64,000 bases of DNA from Pseudodesulfovibrio portus (GTDB lineage Bacteria > Desulfobacterota > Desulfovibrionia > Desulfovibrionales > Desulfovibrionaceae). The notes beneath the pieces are model-generated. The model did not search any database and had not been told where the DNA came from. It saw only the letters and a list, made by a program, of their open reading frames with translations. Position 1 is the stretch's first letter. Each line of letters starts with the position of its first letter. A program made the position numbers and the translations under genes. The stretch is from contig NZ_AP026708.1 in the NCBI RefSeq assembly GCF_026000375.1, forward strand, positions 2,826,001 to 2,890,000, in the 5' to 3' direction. Below, one piece after another: positions 26,439 to 34,914 of the stretch.

Positions 26439-27103
26439 ACAAGAATTGCGTCCTGTTTTTCATCAAGTACCCCGAGCCGGGCCGCGTCAAGACGCGCCTG
26501 GCCGAGGAATCCACGCCTGAGCAGGCGGCCGCGTTCTACCGGGCGTTTGTGGAGGAGAAGCTGGCCGAGCTGGAGGCGGGGGTGGACGGTGACGTGGTGG
26601 TTTTCTTCACCCCGGAATCCCGGCGCGACGCGGTGCGCGACTGGCTGGGCAAGGGACGGCGCTACGTGGCCCAGAAGGGCGCGGACCTGGGACGGCGCAT
26701 GGAGAACGGATTCCGGGAGGCCTTTTTCATGGGCTATCAGCGCGGGGTGCTCGTGGGCAGCGACATCCCCGGCCTGAGCCCCGGCATCGTCAATCTGGGG
26801 CTGCGCTGTCTGGAGCCGGACCGGGCCAGCCTCGGCCCGGCGGGCGACGGCGGGTACTATCTGATCGGGTTCCACAGGACGGGATTCTCGCCCGAGGTCT
26901 TTCGCACCGGGGAGTGGAGCACACCCGGAGTGTACGAGCGCGCCTTCAACGTCCTGGCCGGGACGGGGCTGGCCTTCACCGAGTTGGAGCGGCTGGACGA
27001 CATGGACACCATGGAAGACGTCGAGACCATGCTCGCCCTGGGGGAGCTCGGCCCGCTCAAGGGCAGGACCCTGGAGATGGCCCGCAAGCTGGTCGGGAAG
27101 TAA
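26435..27103 (+). CDS. TIGR04282-type nucleotidyl/glycosyltransferase
   Basis: 222 residues, GT-A-like fold: LFFIKYPEPGRVKTRLAEES at the N-terminus, GVLVGSDIPGLSPGIVNLGL with a DxD-like Asp, and LGPAGDGGYYLIGF, a block shared with CofC/MobA-like transferases. The GTG start at 26435 overlaps the previous stop (GTGA). The companion of the TIGR04283 enzyme; the pair probably makes and uses an activated sugar. The symbol is left blank because the product is unknown. Confidence 0.87.
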   Translation: MNKNCVLFFIKYPEPGRVKTRLAEESTPEQAAAFYRAFVEEKLAELEAGVDGDVVVFFTPESRRDAVRDWLGKGRRYVAQKGADLGRRMENGFREAFFMGYQRGVLVGSDIPGLSPGIVNLGLRCLEPDRASLGPAGDGGYYLIGFHRTGFSPEVFRTGEWSTPGVYERAFNVLAGTGLAFTELERLDDMDTMEDVETMLALGELGPLKGRTLEMARKLVGK

Positions 27104-27105
27104 GC

Positions 27106-27375
27106 CTAGAAGTCCATCAGCCCCAGGGGGTCGAGCTCGTTCTGCTCCACGCGCTGGAAGGTGGCCACGTCGAAGAAGAGGTCCTCTTCGATGGACAGCA
27201 GCCGCCATCGGCTGCCCGTGCCGAAGGAGTTCCACAGCTCGGTCCGGATGCCCTGGCGGACCTTGAAGGATACGGTGTCCACTTCGGGCTCGGCCCCTTC
27301 GAGGTGGGTCTGCATGAGCGGCACCAGGCCGCAGGTGACGTGTTGCACGTCGATGATGTTGTCGTCTTCTTTCAT
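27106..27375 (-). CDS. Hypothetical small acidic protein co-transcribed with mnmE
   Basis: 89 residues, acidic, soluble (MKEDDNIIDVQHVTCGLVPL at the start). Not recognised. It begins 3 bases after the mnmE stop on the same strand, so it is probably in the same transcript. It meets the TIGR04282 gene tail to tail with a two-base gap. Confidence 0.65.
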   Translation of the reverse strand: MKEDDNIIDVQHVTCGLVPLMQTHLEGAEPEVDTVSFKVRQGIRTELWNSFGTGSRWRLLSIEEDLFFDVATFQRVEQNELDPLGLMDF

Positions 27376-27378
27376 GAT

Positions 27379-28770
27379 TTATTTCCCTATGCAGAATGCG
27401 TCGAAGATGGAGTTGAGAACGTCGGCGGATGCGATCTCGCCGGTGATGCCGGAGAGCGTGGAGCAGGCGGTTTCCAGGCGCACGCCCAGGAGGTCGTAGG
27501 GAATTCCGGCCGCCGTGTCCTGTTCCAGGCCGAGCAGCTCCTCGGCGGCTTCGTCCAATACGGCGGCCTGTCGGGCGTTGGGCGCGATCTCGTCCGGGTC
27601 GGGCTGCCCCGCACCCTTGAGGATGCGCTCCCGGACGCGGGAGCAGAGGGCGTCGATGCGGGCGCCGGTCTTGGCGGAGACGTCCATGACTTCGAGGCCG
27701 AGGTCCGCCAGCGGCTGCCCGAGTTTTGCGTCGAAAGTTGCGAGGTCGGACTTGTTGAGCACGACAAGGGTCTTGGCCGCGTCAAGGGAACCAGCCGTGG
27801 CCAGCGTCTCGTCGCTCAGGGGCAGGGTCCCGTCGGCCAGGAGCAGCACCAGGTCGGCGCGGTCCATGAGCTCGCGGCCCATTTCCAGCCCTGCGGCTTC
27901 GATGACGTCGTCGGTCCGGCGCATGCCCGCGGTGTCGGCCAGCCTGATTGTCAGGCCGTCCAGGTTGACGGTCTCCTCAAGATAGTCGCGGGTGGTGCCG
28001 GGCTGGTCCGTGACAATGGCCCGCGTCCGCCCCAGCAGCGCGTTCATGAGGCTGGATTTTCCCGCGTTGACCGGCCCGGCCAGGACCGCCAGCGCGCCTT
28101 CGCGCCACGCCCTGGTCCGGTCCACGGCGGCAAGCAGGCCGTCGATCTCGGTGCGCACCTCGGCTGATGTGGCGATCAGCTCCTCCGGGGCGAGGCATTC
28201 CACCTCGTCGTCGGGAAAGTCCACGGCCACGGTCAGTTGGGCACGCAGGTGTTCGAGCCGGGCGCGCAGGTCCGCGATCTTCGCGCCGAGCACGCCGGAC
28301 AGCTTGACCTGGGCCAGGTGCATGGCCGCCTTGGTCGGTGCGTGGATCATTTCGGCCACGGCCTCGGCCTGGGACAGGTCCATGCGCCCGTTCATGAAGG
28401 CGCGGTAGGTGAACTCGCCGCGTTCGGCCAGGCGCGCGCCCCGGTCGAGGGCTTCCTGCAGCACCGCCGCCAGAACGGCCCGTCCGCCGTGGCAGTTGAT
28501 CTCCACCACGTCTTCGCCGGTGACCGACTTGGGACCGGGCATGAACGCGCACAGCACGTCGTCCAGCTCCACGCCGTCACTGTCCAGGATGTGCCCGTAG
28601 TGCAGCCGGTATGGGACAAGGCCGGTGAAGGCCGGTTTCGCGGCGCGGAACAGCTCCTCGGCGATCTCCCGGCTGCGGGAGCCGGAAATGCGGACGATGC
28701 CGACCCCGCCGTCCCCGGGCGGGGTGGCGATGGCGGCGATGGTGTCTTTGGCGAGGCGCGGATCAAGCAT
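27379..28770 (-). CDS. mnmE: tRNA modification GTPase MnmE (TrmE)
   Basis: 463 residues. With MnmG it installs (carboxymethyl)aminomethyl groups on U34 of certain tRNAs. The N-terminal formyl-THF-binding region begins DTIAAIATPPGDGGVGIVRI. The G domain has GPVNAGKSSLMNALLG (P-loop), DQPGTTRDYLEE (K loop), DTAGMR and NKSDLA. The C-terminus ends FDAFCIGK, the invariant C-[IL]-G-K. The ATG at 28768-28770 is the family start. Usually it directly follows yidC-jag; here region B separates it from jag. Confidence 0.98.
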   Translation of the reverse strand: MLDPRLAKDTIAAIATPPGDGGVGIVRISGSRSREIAEELFRAAKPAFTGLVPYRLHYGHILDSDGVELDDVLCAFMPGPKSVTGEDVVEINCHGGRAVLAAVLQEALDRGARLAERGEFTYRAFMNGRMDLSQAEAVAEMIHAPTKAAMHLAQVKLSGVLGAKIADLRARLEHLRAQLTVAVDFPDDEVECLAPEELIATSAEVRTEIDGLLAAVDRTRAWREGALAVLAGPVNAGKSSLMNALLGRTRAIVTDQPGTTRDYLEETVNLDGLTIRLADTAGMRRTDDVIEAAGLEMGRELMDRADLVLLLADGTLPLSDETLATAGSLDAAKTLVVLNKSDLATFDAKLGQPLADLGLEVMDVSAKTGARIDALCSRVRERILKGAGQPDPDEIAPNARQAAVLDEAAEELLGLEQDTAAGIPYDLLGVRLETACSTLSGITGEIASADVLNSIFDAFCIGK

Positions 28771-28944
28771 GGCTGGGTTGTACAGCAGCTTTTTTTGAAA
28801 GGCAAAAGGGAAAAGGAGGGCCGCCTCTGGCGGCGGGGTTGGAAGGCTTTTGGAGGAGAGCCGGGGCGTTGCCCCGCCATAAAGACAATTTCGCCTTTGG
28901 CGAGCCCTCCGCGGGCGGCGGTTGCTTTTTGCTAAGCGGCAAAA

Positions 28945-29140
28945 AGGAACCAAAAAGCGCTTTTTCGAGCGCGGCCGCCCGAGTTTGGTGGCAAGAAGCT
29001 GATCCGCTCGGAGGCGGCTCCCATCCGGGGTGGGCGATACGCTGTGCCTCTCCGAGAGAATTCAACCGCCAATCAAATACGCTCGTGTCACCTGACGGGA
29101 GCCGCCGCCCCCTCGCGGTCAGATTCTAAGCCCCCAGAAC
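28945..29140 (-). repeat. Long hairpin repeat H3 (type II end) bounding region B on the left
   Basis: Hairpin at 28993-29130 (AAGAAGCTGATCC on the outer side, GGTCAGATTCTAAG on the cargo side) with GC-rich arms GGAGGCGGCTCCCATC and GACGGGAGCCGCC. The outer flank has AAAAAGCGCTTTTT and GCCGCCCGAGTTTGG. It matches H2 of region A in opposite orientation. Confidence 0.75.
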
Positions 29141-29147
29141 AGGGCTG

Positions 29148-29924
29148 GTGCGGCGCTTGGCATTGGGTATGGCGTTGATCGTCCTTGTTCCCAAAAATAG
29201 TTGGGAAATTGATTATAAAGCCTTACCCAAACAAATCGAAAGCCAATTTAGGCAAAGTGAGCAATTACTTGCGGATAATAACATCAATTCTCCAAATGAA
29301 CAGCCTAAGTTGCTGAAAGATGAGAGGATTTGGCTCCCAAACGACTATATACGAACAGCAAACTATTTCCGTGAAGAGTATGAACTTCATGCTTTGATTG
29401 ATGACGTCAAAGTCAGATCGAATATTGCTTACTCTCTTTAATCAACTGATTTATTGAACTTTATTGTAAATCGATTTCATATAGGCTTGAGTGTGGGAAC
29501 AGTTTTATTTAGGATTGCGACATTGCATGTTTTTTCCATTATAGAATCAATAGCATACGGTTTTATCCAGACCGCACACAATTGTTGCATGAGACAGAAG
29601 CGAGTATGTAAAGAAAACAAGAACTGTGCAAATTATATAAAAGCAGCCAAGAATTACTCCTTTCAACAGGCTGTTGTTCATTTGATTCATCATGGCATGT
29701 TGGAACTCTCTGAAAATGAGATGGAGCAATTGGACGATCTTAGAAAGTTGAGGAATAGAGTGCACATGTGGCTTGCTAAGGATAGTGATTTTATGGACCG
29801 AGAGATTTCATTTGGCGATTATAATCAAGCGATAATACTCATTCATACGATTAGAGATAGTCTAAAGCTCCGTTATAAGGATCAACAAGCAAAGTTGATC
29901 TTTTGCAAGAATAAGCAAGTATAA
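29148..29924 (+). pseudogene. AT-rich cargo gene of region B interrupted by an in-frame stop
   Basis: Two segments in the same reading frame, 97 residues (29148-29441) and 156 residues (29454-29924), are separated only by one TAA at 29439-29441 and a few sense codons. Read through, they give one protein of about 257 residues. The first part includes WLPNDYIRTANYFREEYELH, the second HNCCMRQKRVCKENKNCANY and LDDLRKLRNRVHMWL; the last recalls HEPN/RiboL-like or AbiV-like helical proteins (weak likeness only). Neither half has a convincing separate start. It is either a nonsense-mutated gene or two coupled genes. Confidence 0.5.
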
Positions 29925-29995
29925 ATTTATGAATGAGGGGTTAACTGGAAGGGTGATCGTCCTAGATTTCACTATACTTTACTCTAGCCATTAAA

Positions 29996-30180
29996 CCAAA
30001 CAAGGCCTAGAAGCTGACCAAACAGCGAAAGCGGCTTTTTCGGATCGCGTCGAAGCGCAGCGAAGACATGGCGATCCGGGAGCGGGCTGTTTGGATCAGA
30101 TTCTCAGCCGGTTTGGGGGCGGAGAAACGAAGATCACAAGAGCGACTTTTGCTTACTTTTGGTCGCTCCGGCCCAAAAGT
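29996..30180 (+). repeat. Long hairpin repeat H4 (type I end) bounding region B on the right
   Basis: Hairpin at 30007-30106: CTAGAAGCTGACCAAACAGC pairs with GCTGTTTGGATCAGATTCT. The outer flank has GCTTACTTTTGG...CCCAAAAGTACG. It matches H1 in opposite orientation; the arms differ between the copies but remain complementary within each. Confidence 0.75.
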
Positions 30181-30297
30181 ACGTCGCCGTAAAGGCGAAA
30201 CACAAAGTAAAGATGACAGACACAGCCCGTTCGCGGAGCGCGGCCAATCTACAGCAAACCAACTTGCCTTTTCTCTTACTCTTCCTTTCCCTACAAT

Positions 30298-30329
30298 AAA
30301 AAAGGGCCGCCCAATCGGGGCGGCCCTTC
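30298..30329 (-). terminator. Terminator downstream of jag
   Basis: AAGGGCCGCCC with GGGCGGCCCTT, followed on the minus strand by a T run, 31 bases after the jag stop. It separates jag from region B and mnmE, so mnmE needs its own promoter. Confidence 0.85.
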
Positions 30330-30359
30330 CGTTATTCTTCAGGCTCGCTGCTCGAAGCG

Positions 30360-31379
30360 TTAGTAGCGGGCGCGGCTGCCGTTCTTGCGGCTCTTGGGAA
30401 CGATCAGCACGCGCTTCATGGGGCCTTCGCCCTTGGAGCGGGTGAACACGGTCTCGTTGTCCTGGAGGGCAAGGTGCACCACGCGGCGGTGGTAGGAGGA
30501 CAGGGGCTTGGTGGACTGGGTCCGGCCCAGGTTGTCCGCCTTGTCGGCCAGGTGCCAGGCGATCTGCCTGAGCTTGTCGTCCTGGCGCTCGCGGTAGTCG
30601 CCGGTGTCCACCTGGACGCGGATGGAGGCTTCCATCTTGCGGGAGGCCAGCCGGTTGACCAGGTACTGGATGGAGGACAGGGTCTGGCCTTCGCGACCGA
30701 TGATCAGGCCGGAGTTCTCCTCGTCGTCGATGAAGACCTTGACGCGGTCGGATTCGATGGTGATGTCGATGGTCGTCTCGCCCACGATGGGGTCGAGCAG
30801 CTTGACCATGATCTCGCGCACCTCGGCTTCGAGCACGTTCGGGTCCAGGGTGGAGAGGTCGGTGCGGGGGCGTTCCTCGCGGGGCTCCCTGGGCTTGACC
30901 TCGCGCGGCTTGCGCTCGCGGCGGGGCTTTTCGGGCCGGGCCTGGCGGGGCTTGCGTTCGCGGGGCTTGCGCTCCTGGCGCGGAGCCTCCTCGGGCTGGA
31001 TCATGTTGCCGTTGACGTCGTTGAAGTCGTCTTCAGGGATGAGGTTGCCGTTGGGCTCGTCAAGAATCGCGTCCTCGTCGTCGATCACTTCGGGCGCGGC
31101 CTCGGGCTTTTCGGCCTTTTTGGGCTTGGCCTTGGGTTTGGACTCCCGTTTGGGCTTGGCCGGTTTTTCCTCGTCCCGGAGGATGTCCGTCGCGTTCACC
31201 TGGGCGCGGGGGCGGGCCTTCACCGTGGCCTTCTTGACACCCATGATGCCGAAGATGCCGGAGGATCCGCCGGACTGGATTTCGATTTCCAGCCGGTCCC
31301 GTTTCAGGTTGAAGTAATCGCAAGCGGACTCGATGGCTTCGTCCAGGTCTTTGCCCTGGAATTCTTTGAAGTCGCTCAT
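30360..31379 (-). CDS. jag: RNA-binding protein Jag/EloR (KhpB)
   Basis: 339 residues: N-terminal Jag_N domain (GKDLDEAIESACDYFNLKRD), a long charged linker rich in Lys, Arg, Pro and Glu (about residues 75-175), a KH domain with the GREG-type loop (SGLIIGREGQTLSSIQYLVN), and a C-terminal R3H domain (ERQDDKLRQIAWHLADKADN; LSSYHRRVVHLALQDNETV, where the R-x3-H motif is RRVVH). Binds RNA; in other bacteria it regulates cell elongation. The gene lies 50 bases downstream of yidC, in the conserved order. Confidence 0.95.
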   Translation of the reverse strand: MSDFKEFQGKDLDEAIESACDYFNLKRDRLEIEIQSGGSSGIFGIMGVKKATVKARPRAQVNATDILRDEEKPAKPKRESKPKAKPKKAEKPEAAPEVIDDEDAILDEPNGNLIPEDDFNDVNGNMIQPEEAPRQERKPRERKPRQARPEKPRRERKPREVKPREPREERPRTDLSTLDPNVLEAEVREIMVKLLDPIVGETTIDITIESDRVKVFIDDEENSGLIIGREGQTLSSIQYLVNRLASRKMEASIRVQVDTGDYRERQDDKLRQIAWHLADKADNLGRTQSTKPLSSYHRRVVHLALQDNETVFTRSKGEGPMKRVLIVPKSRKNGSRARY

Positions 31380-31429
31380 TTACGTATCCTTTCTTTACTC
31401 GTGCCGGGTGATTTGAGGCCCCGGAACCG

Positions 31430-33097
31430 TTATTCGTTGGACGCTGCGGCCTTGGCCTTGGAGGCGCGGGCGATCATCAACTGCTGACCGATGGACAGGA
31501 GGTTGTTGAACAGCCAGTAGATGACCAGGCCGGACGGGAACTGCAGGAACATGAAGGTGAAGACCGCGGGCATGAGCAGCATGATTTTCTGCTGGGTCGG
31601 ATCGCCGGCGCTCGGGGTCATCTTCTGCTGCAGGAACATGGACGCGCCCATGATGATGGGCGTGATGTAATACGGGTCCTTGGCGGACAGGTCGGCCAGC
31701 CAGGGCAGGTCGGTGAACGGCACGTGCCCGATGAACGGGGCGTGACGCAGCTCGACCGCGCCGAGCAGGGCCTTGTACAGGCCGAAGAAGACCGGGATCT
31801 GCACCACCATGGGCAGACAGCCGCCCATGGGGTTGACCTTGTACGTCTTGTACAGGGCCATGGTCTCCTGGTTGAGGCGCTGCTTGTCGTCGCCGTACTT
31901 TTCGCGGAGCTTGGCGACCATGGGCTGGAGCTTCTTCATCTGTTCCATGGAGGCGTAGCTCTTCTGGGACAGGGGCCAGAAGATGAGCTTGATGATGATG
32001 GTCAGGATGATGATGGCCACGCCGTAGTTGCCCACGTAGTCATAGAAGAAGTTCAGGCCGATCAGGAGCGGCTTGGCCAGGAAGTCGAACCAGCCGAAGT
32101 TCACGGTCTCGTTCAGGTCGTTGGGCATCTTGGCCAGCATTTCGCGGTCCGTGGAGCCGATGAAGTAGGACGCCTTCAGGGTCTTGGCCACGTTGGGCAG
32201 GAAGGTCGCTTCCTCGGTCACGGCCATGCGGAAGATGTCGTCCTGCACGCCTGCGGACAGGGAGCTCTCCGTGCTGGAGGGCATGATGGCGAACAGGAAA
32301 TAGTTGGATTCGATGGCGCCCCACTTGAGGCCGGTCGCGGCGGACATGCCCTCTTCCTTGAGGTCGTCGCGGTCGCTCATTTCCTCGCGGGTCTCGTCGG
32401 TCAGGTAGACGACCTTGGTCGGGTTGTACCGGTCGTCCTCGGCGGACATGGACTTGGCGGCGGCCGTGTAGGACAGGGCACCTTCCACGCCGGTGGAGCT
32501 CAGGTTGGTGACCGTGGTGGATTCCTCGATGAGATAGGAGTCCGCGTGGAAGGTGAGCACGCGCTCGATGCGGAAGTCGCCGCTCTGGCCGGTGAAGGTC
32601 AGGGTCTTGCCTTCGTCTCCGGCGGACACGGTGACGTCGGAGCCGTCAAAGGCCCACTGGCCGCGCTTCCAGGTGTGGTATTCCTTGTCGTTCTTGGTCA
32701 GGATCAGGCCCAGGGGACCCTTGGCAAAGGCGTTCTTGCCGACGAGGTCGACGTTGGGGGAGCCCGCCTTGATGGTCTCGCGGTAATTCTTGAGGACGAA
32801 TTTCTCGAGGATGCCGCCCTGGGAATTGAAGGTGGCGGTGTAAAGCGGGGTATCCACCGTGACCGGGGTTCCGGCGGTGGGAATGAATTCGGCGGCGGGT
32901 GCGGCGTCGGCTGCTGCCTGGGCTGCGGGTGCCTGTTGCTGGGTCAGGGCGGCCGTCTTCTGTTCAGCCTCTGCGGCCTTGCGGGCCATCTCGGCCTGCT
33001 CCTCTGCAGAGGGGGCCATGATGTACTGCCATCCGAAGAGGACGGCAGCGCTCAGGACCAGGGCGATTACAAGACGGACTTGCTCCTTCTTTTCCAT
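31430..33097 (-). CDS. yidC: Membrane protein insertase YidC
   Basis: 555 residues, long Gram-negative type. TM1 (LVIALVLSAAVLFGWQYIM) is followed by the large periplasmic domain, then the conserved five-helix core: PLSQKSYASMEQMKKLQPMV, NPMGGCLPMVVQIPVFFGLY and FPSGLVIYWLFNNLLSIGQQ. It inserts and folds inner-membrane proteins, alone or with SecYEG. The start overlaps the end of yidD by 31 bases. Confidence 0.98.
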   Translation of the reverse strand: MEKKEQVRLVIALVLSAAVLFGWQYIMAPSAEEQAEMARKAAEAEQKTAALTQQQAPAAQAAADAAPAAEFIPTAGTPVTVDTPLYTATFNSQGGILEKFVLKNYRETIKAGSPNVDLVGKNAFAKGPLGLILTKNDKEYHTWKRGQWAFDGSDVTVSAGDEGKTLTFTGQSGDFRIERVLTFHADSYLIEESTTVTNLSSTGVEGALSYTAAAKSMSAEDDRYNPTKVVYLTDETREEMSDRDDLKEEGMSAATGLKWGAIESNYFLFAIMPSSTESSLSAGVQDDIFRMAVTEEATFLPNVAKTLKASYFIGSTDREMLAKMPNDLNETVNFGWFDFLAKPLLIGLNFFYDYVGNYGVAIIILTIIIKLIFWPLSQKSYASMEQMKKLQPMVAKLREKYGDDKQRLNQETMALYKTYKVNPMGGCLPMVVQIPVFFGLYKALLGAVELRHAPFIGHVPFTDLPWLADLSAKDPYYITPIIMGASMFLQQKMTPSAGDPTQQKIMLLMPAVFTFMFLQFPSGLVIYWLFNNLLSIGQQLMIARASKAKAAASNE

Positions 33098-33348
33098 GGG
33101 ATGAATCTCGCTTTGGTTCGGAAATCAGGCCAAACGGCCGGGACGGGGTCGTAGCCCCCGCGGCAAAAAGGCTGGCAACGAAGGAGACGCCAAAGCGTAA
33201 GAAGACCCCCTTTGAAAGCCCCGTGGCGCATGATCGCTTCCTGTCCGTATTCGGAGCACGTGGGAACGAACCTGCATGCCGGAGGCAGCAAGGGGGAGAT
33301 GAGTTTGCGGTACAACCAGATGAGCGCCAGGAAAAGTGAGCGCATCAT
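33067..33348 (-). CDS. yidD: Membrane protein insertion efficiency factor YidD
   Basis: 93 residues. The family core is LIWLYRKLISPLLPPACRFV, PTCSEYGQEAIMRHGAFKGG and LTLWRLLRCQPFCRGGYDPV, with an amphipathic N-terminus that sits at the membrane. Assists YidC/Sec-dependent insertion. Two adjacent ATGs (33348 and 33345) are possible after GAGGAC. It lies 7 bases after the rnpA stop and overlaps yidC. Confidence 0.95.
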   Translation of the reverse strand: MMRSLFLALIWLYRKLISPLLPPACRFVPTCSEYGQEAIMRHGAFKGGLLTLWRLLRCQPFCRGGYDPVPAVWPDFRTKARFIPWKRRSKSVL

Positions 33349-33355
33349 GTCCTCT

Positions 33356-33670
33356 CTATGAGGCCGCCGCATCCTTCCTGATTCGTGTCAGGAGCGGGGT
33401 AAACTCGTCTGTGGCGAGGGCGAGAGTGAGCTGCTTGGCCTCAAGGTTCCGCTTCGGAACGACGACAATATCGAGAGGCAGTTCAAAATCGAATTGATGC
33501 AGCCTGAAATACTCGCGCACCACCCTCTTAATACGGTTTCGCGCCACTGCATGCCCCATCTTCTTGCTGACGGTCAGCCCCAGGCGGAGTCCGCCGAAGG
33601 GCTCGTCACGCTTGCAGACGAACAGGATGAAACTTGTGGTGAAGTGCTTCCTGCCCTGTTCGTAACACAC
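33356..33670 (-). CDS. rnpA: Ribonuclease P protein component
   Basis: 104 residues as annotated. Protein subunit of the tRNA 5'-end nuclease; the signature is KKMGHAVARNRIKRVVREYF. The start is problematic. Family-like sequence continues upstream of this GTG (RRLLKSPEFK), but no ATG, GTG or TTG exists in frame before the stop at 33731-33733. A CTG at 33692-33694 lies six bases after a good AAGGAG and would give the expected N-terminus. The true start may therefore be this CTG (end 33694). Cotranscribed with rpmH. Confidence 0.9.
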   Translation of the reverse strand: MCYEQGRKHFTTSFILFVCKRDEPFGGLRLGLTVSKKMGHAVARNRIKRVVREYFRLHQFDFELPLDIVVVPKRNLEAKQLTLALATDEFTPLLTRIRKDAAAS

Positions 33671-33714
33671 CTTGAATTCAGGGCTTTTGAGCAGCCGGCG
33701 CTCCTTGTTCCAAG

Positions 33715-33849
33715 CTAGACGGCTAATCTCTTACGCCCTTTGGCGCGACGGCGACGGAGCACGGCACGACCGTTTTTGGTGCGGGAGCGCACCAGGAAAC
33801 CGTGGGTTCTTTTGCGACGGCATTTGCTGGGCTGGTAAGTGCGTTTCAT
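33715..33849 (-). CDS. rpmH: 50S ribosomal protein L34
   Basis: 44 residues: [20 protein letters not shown], then the basic tail ending GRKRLAV. Complete and of normal length. ATG at 33847-33849 after an AGGAG site. First gene of the rpmH-rnpA-yidD-yidC-jag cluster. Confidence 0.98.
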   Translation of the reverse strand: MKRTYQPSKCRRKRTHGFLVRSRTKNGRAVLRRRRAKGRKRLAV

Positions 33850-34069
33850 ATCTATAGTCTCCTAAAAGAGTGATAATTTGCTGAAGTTGCGTTGAACGGA
33901 AGGATATAACCGCTGGTCCGACCACCGTCAAGATGAAATTTCGGTTCCTTTCCAGCCGGTCCGCTTCCGGGCGACCGGGAATTCTGCTACAGGTTTTTCC
34001 AGCGGTTGGCGAGAAAAAAAAGCCGGTTTCGCCATCGGCACATAATATCATTACTATAAGGGAGGCGTC

Positions 34070-34723
34070 ATGGACAAGCCCATCGACAACTACTTTCGCC
34101 TGAACCTCCGGACCGTCAAGGAAGCCCTGGCCCGAAACGGGTTCGATGTCCACATGGCCGACTCCCTGGAAGACGCCAGGCGTGTGGCCCTCGAGGAGAT
34201 CCTTCCGGCGCTCGAGCCCAAAACCGTGTCCTGGGGCGGTTCCGTGACCTTTTCCTCCTCCGGCCTGTACGAGACCCTGCGCGACGGCGATCAGTACGAG
34301 GCCCTGGACACCTGGGACAAGTCCCTGTCGAACGAGGAGAAATACGAGCGCCGCCGCCAGGCGCTGCTGGTGGACTGTTTTTTCTGCGGGACCAATGCCG
34401 TGACCGAGGAGGGCCATCTGGTCAACCTCGACATGTACGGCAACCGCACCGGGGCCATCACCTTCGGCCCCAAAAACGTGGTCGTCCTGGTGGGGCGCAA
34501 CAAGATCGTCCCGGACCTGGAGCGGGCCATGGAGCGCATCAAGCAATATGTGGCTCCGGTCAACACCATGCGCCTGGACATGAAGACCCCGTGCGTCAAG
34601 ACGGGCTACTGCATGGACTGCGATTCGCCCCAGCGAATCTGCAACGTCTGGACCATCACCGAAAAGTCCTTCCCCAAGGGCCGCATCCAGGTCGTCCTGA
34701 TCAACGCGGACGAAGGCTTTTAG
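34070..34723 (+). CDS. LUD-domain protein (lactate utilisation LutC-like)
   Basis: 217 residues. LUD (DUF162) signature: KTVSWGGSVTFSSSGL, then DCFFCGTNAVTEEGHLVNLD and MYGNRTGAITFGPKNVVVLV. Clustered Cys near the C-terminus (PCVKTGYCMDCDSPQRICN) could bind metal or an Fe-S cluster. Relatives of LutC are part of lactate dehydrogenase complexes; this stand-alone form is common in sulfate reducers and its exact role is not fixed. ATG at 34070 after GGGAGG. A diverged copy of the 3'-end repeat core follows directly. Confidence 0.85.
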   Translation: MDKPIDNYFRLNLRTVKEALARNGFDVHMADSLEDARRVALEEILPALEPKTVSWGGSVTFSSSGLYETLRDGDQYEALDTWDKSLSNEEKYERRRQALLVDCFFCGTNAVTEEGHLVNLDMYGNRTGAITFGPKNVVVLVGRNKIVPDLERAMERIKQYVAPVNTMRLDMKTPCVKTGYCMDCDSPQRICNVWTITEKSFPKGRIQVVLINADEGF

Positions 34724-34727
34724 GGTG

Positions 34728-34773
34728 CCATCCCATTTCCTTTCTTGAACTTTTTTCTTGCGCATTCGCGTGG
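34728..34773 (+). repeat. Diverged 3'-end repeat core after the LUD gene
   Basis: A 46-base pyrimidine-rich stretch followed by AACTTTTTT, GCGCATTCGCG: the same order as the cores at 6004-6050 and 10707-10754, four bases after the stop codon. The large hairpin found in the other copies is missing here. Confidence 0.6.
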
Positions 34774-34914
34774 GTTTCGATGGGGTGGGAGTATGTGGTC
34801 GAGGTGGAATGCGGGCGGGCTTGCAGGTCCTTTTAAGGAGAGTGTGGATAACGTGTTCGTAAAGCTGTTCCTTGTCTGTTCCCTTTTGGGAACATCGCCC
34901 CGGAGGGGTTGGTA

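Noticed and set aside
30181..30297. Short open frame after hairpin H4 (part of 30068-30445)
   Set aside because: It runs through the repeat and the jag terminator into the antisense of jag; no start signal, and its sequence is the repeat read in translation.
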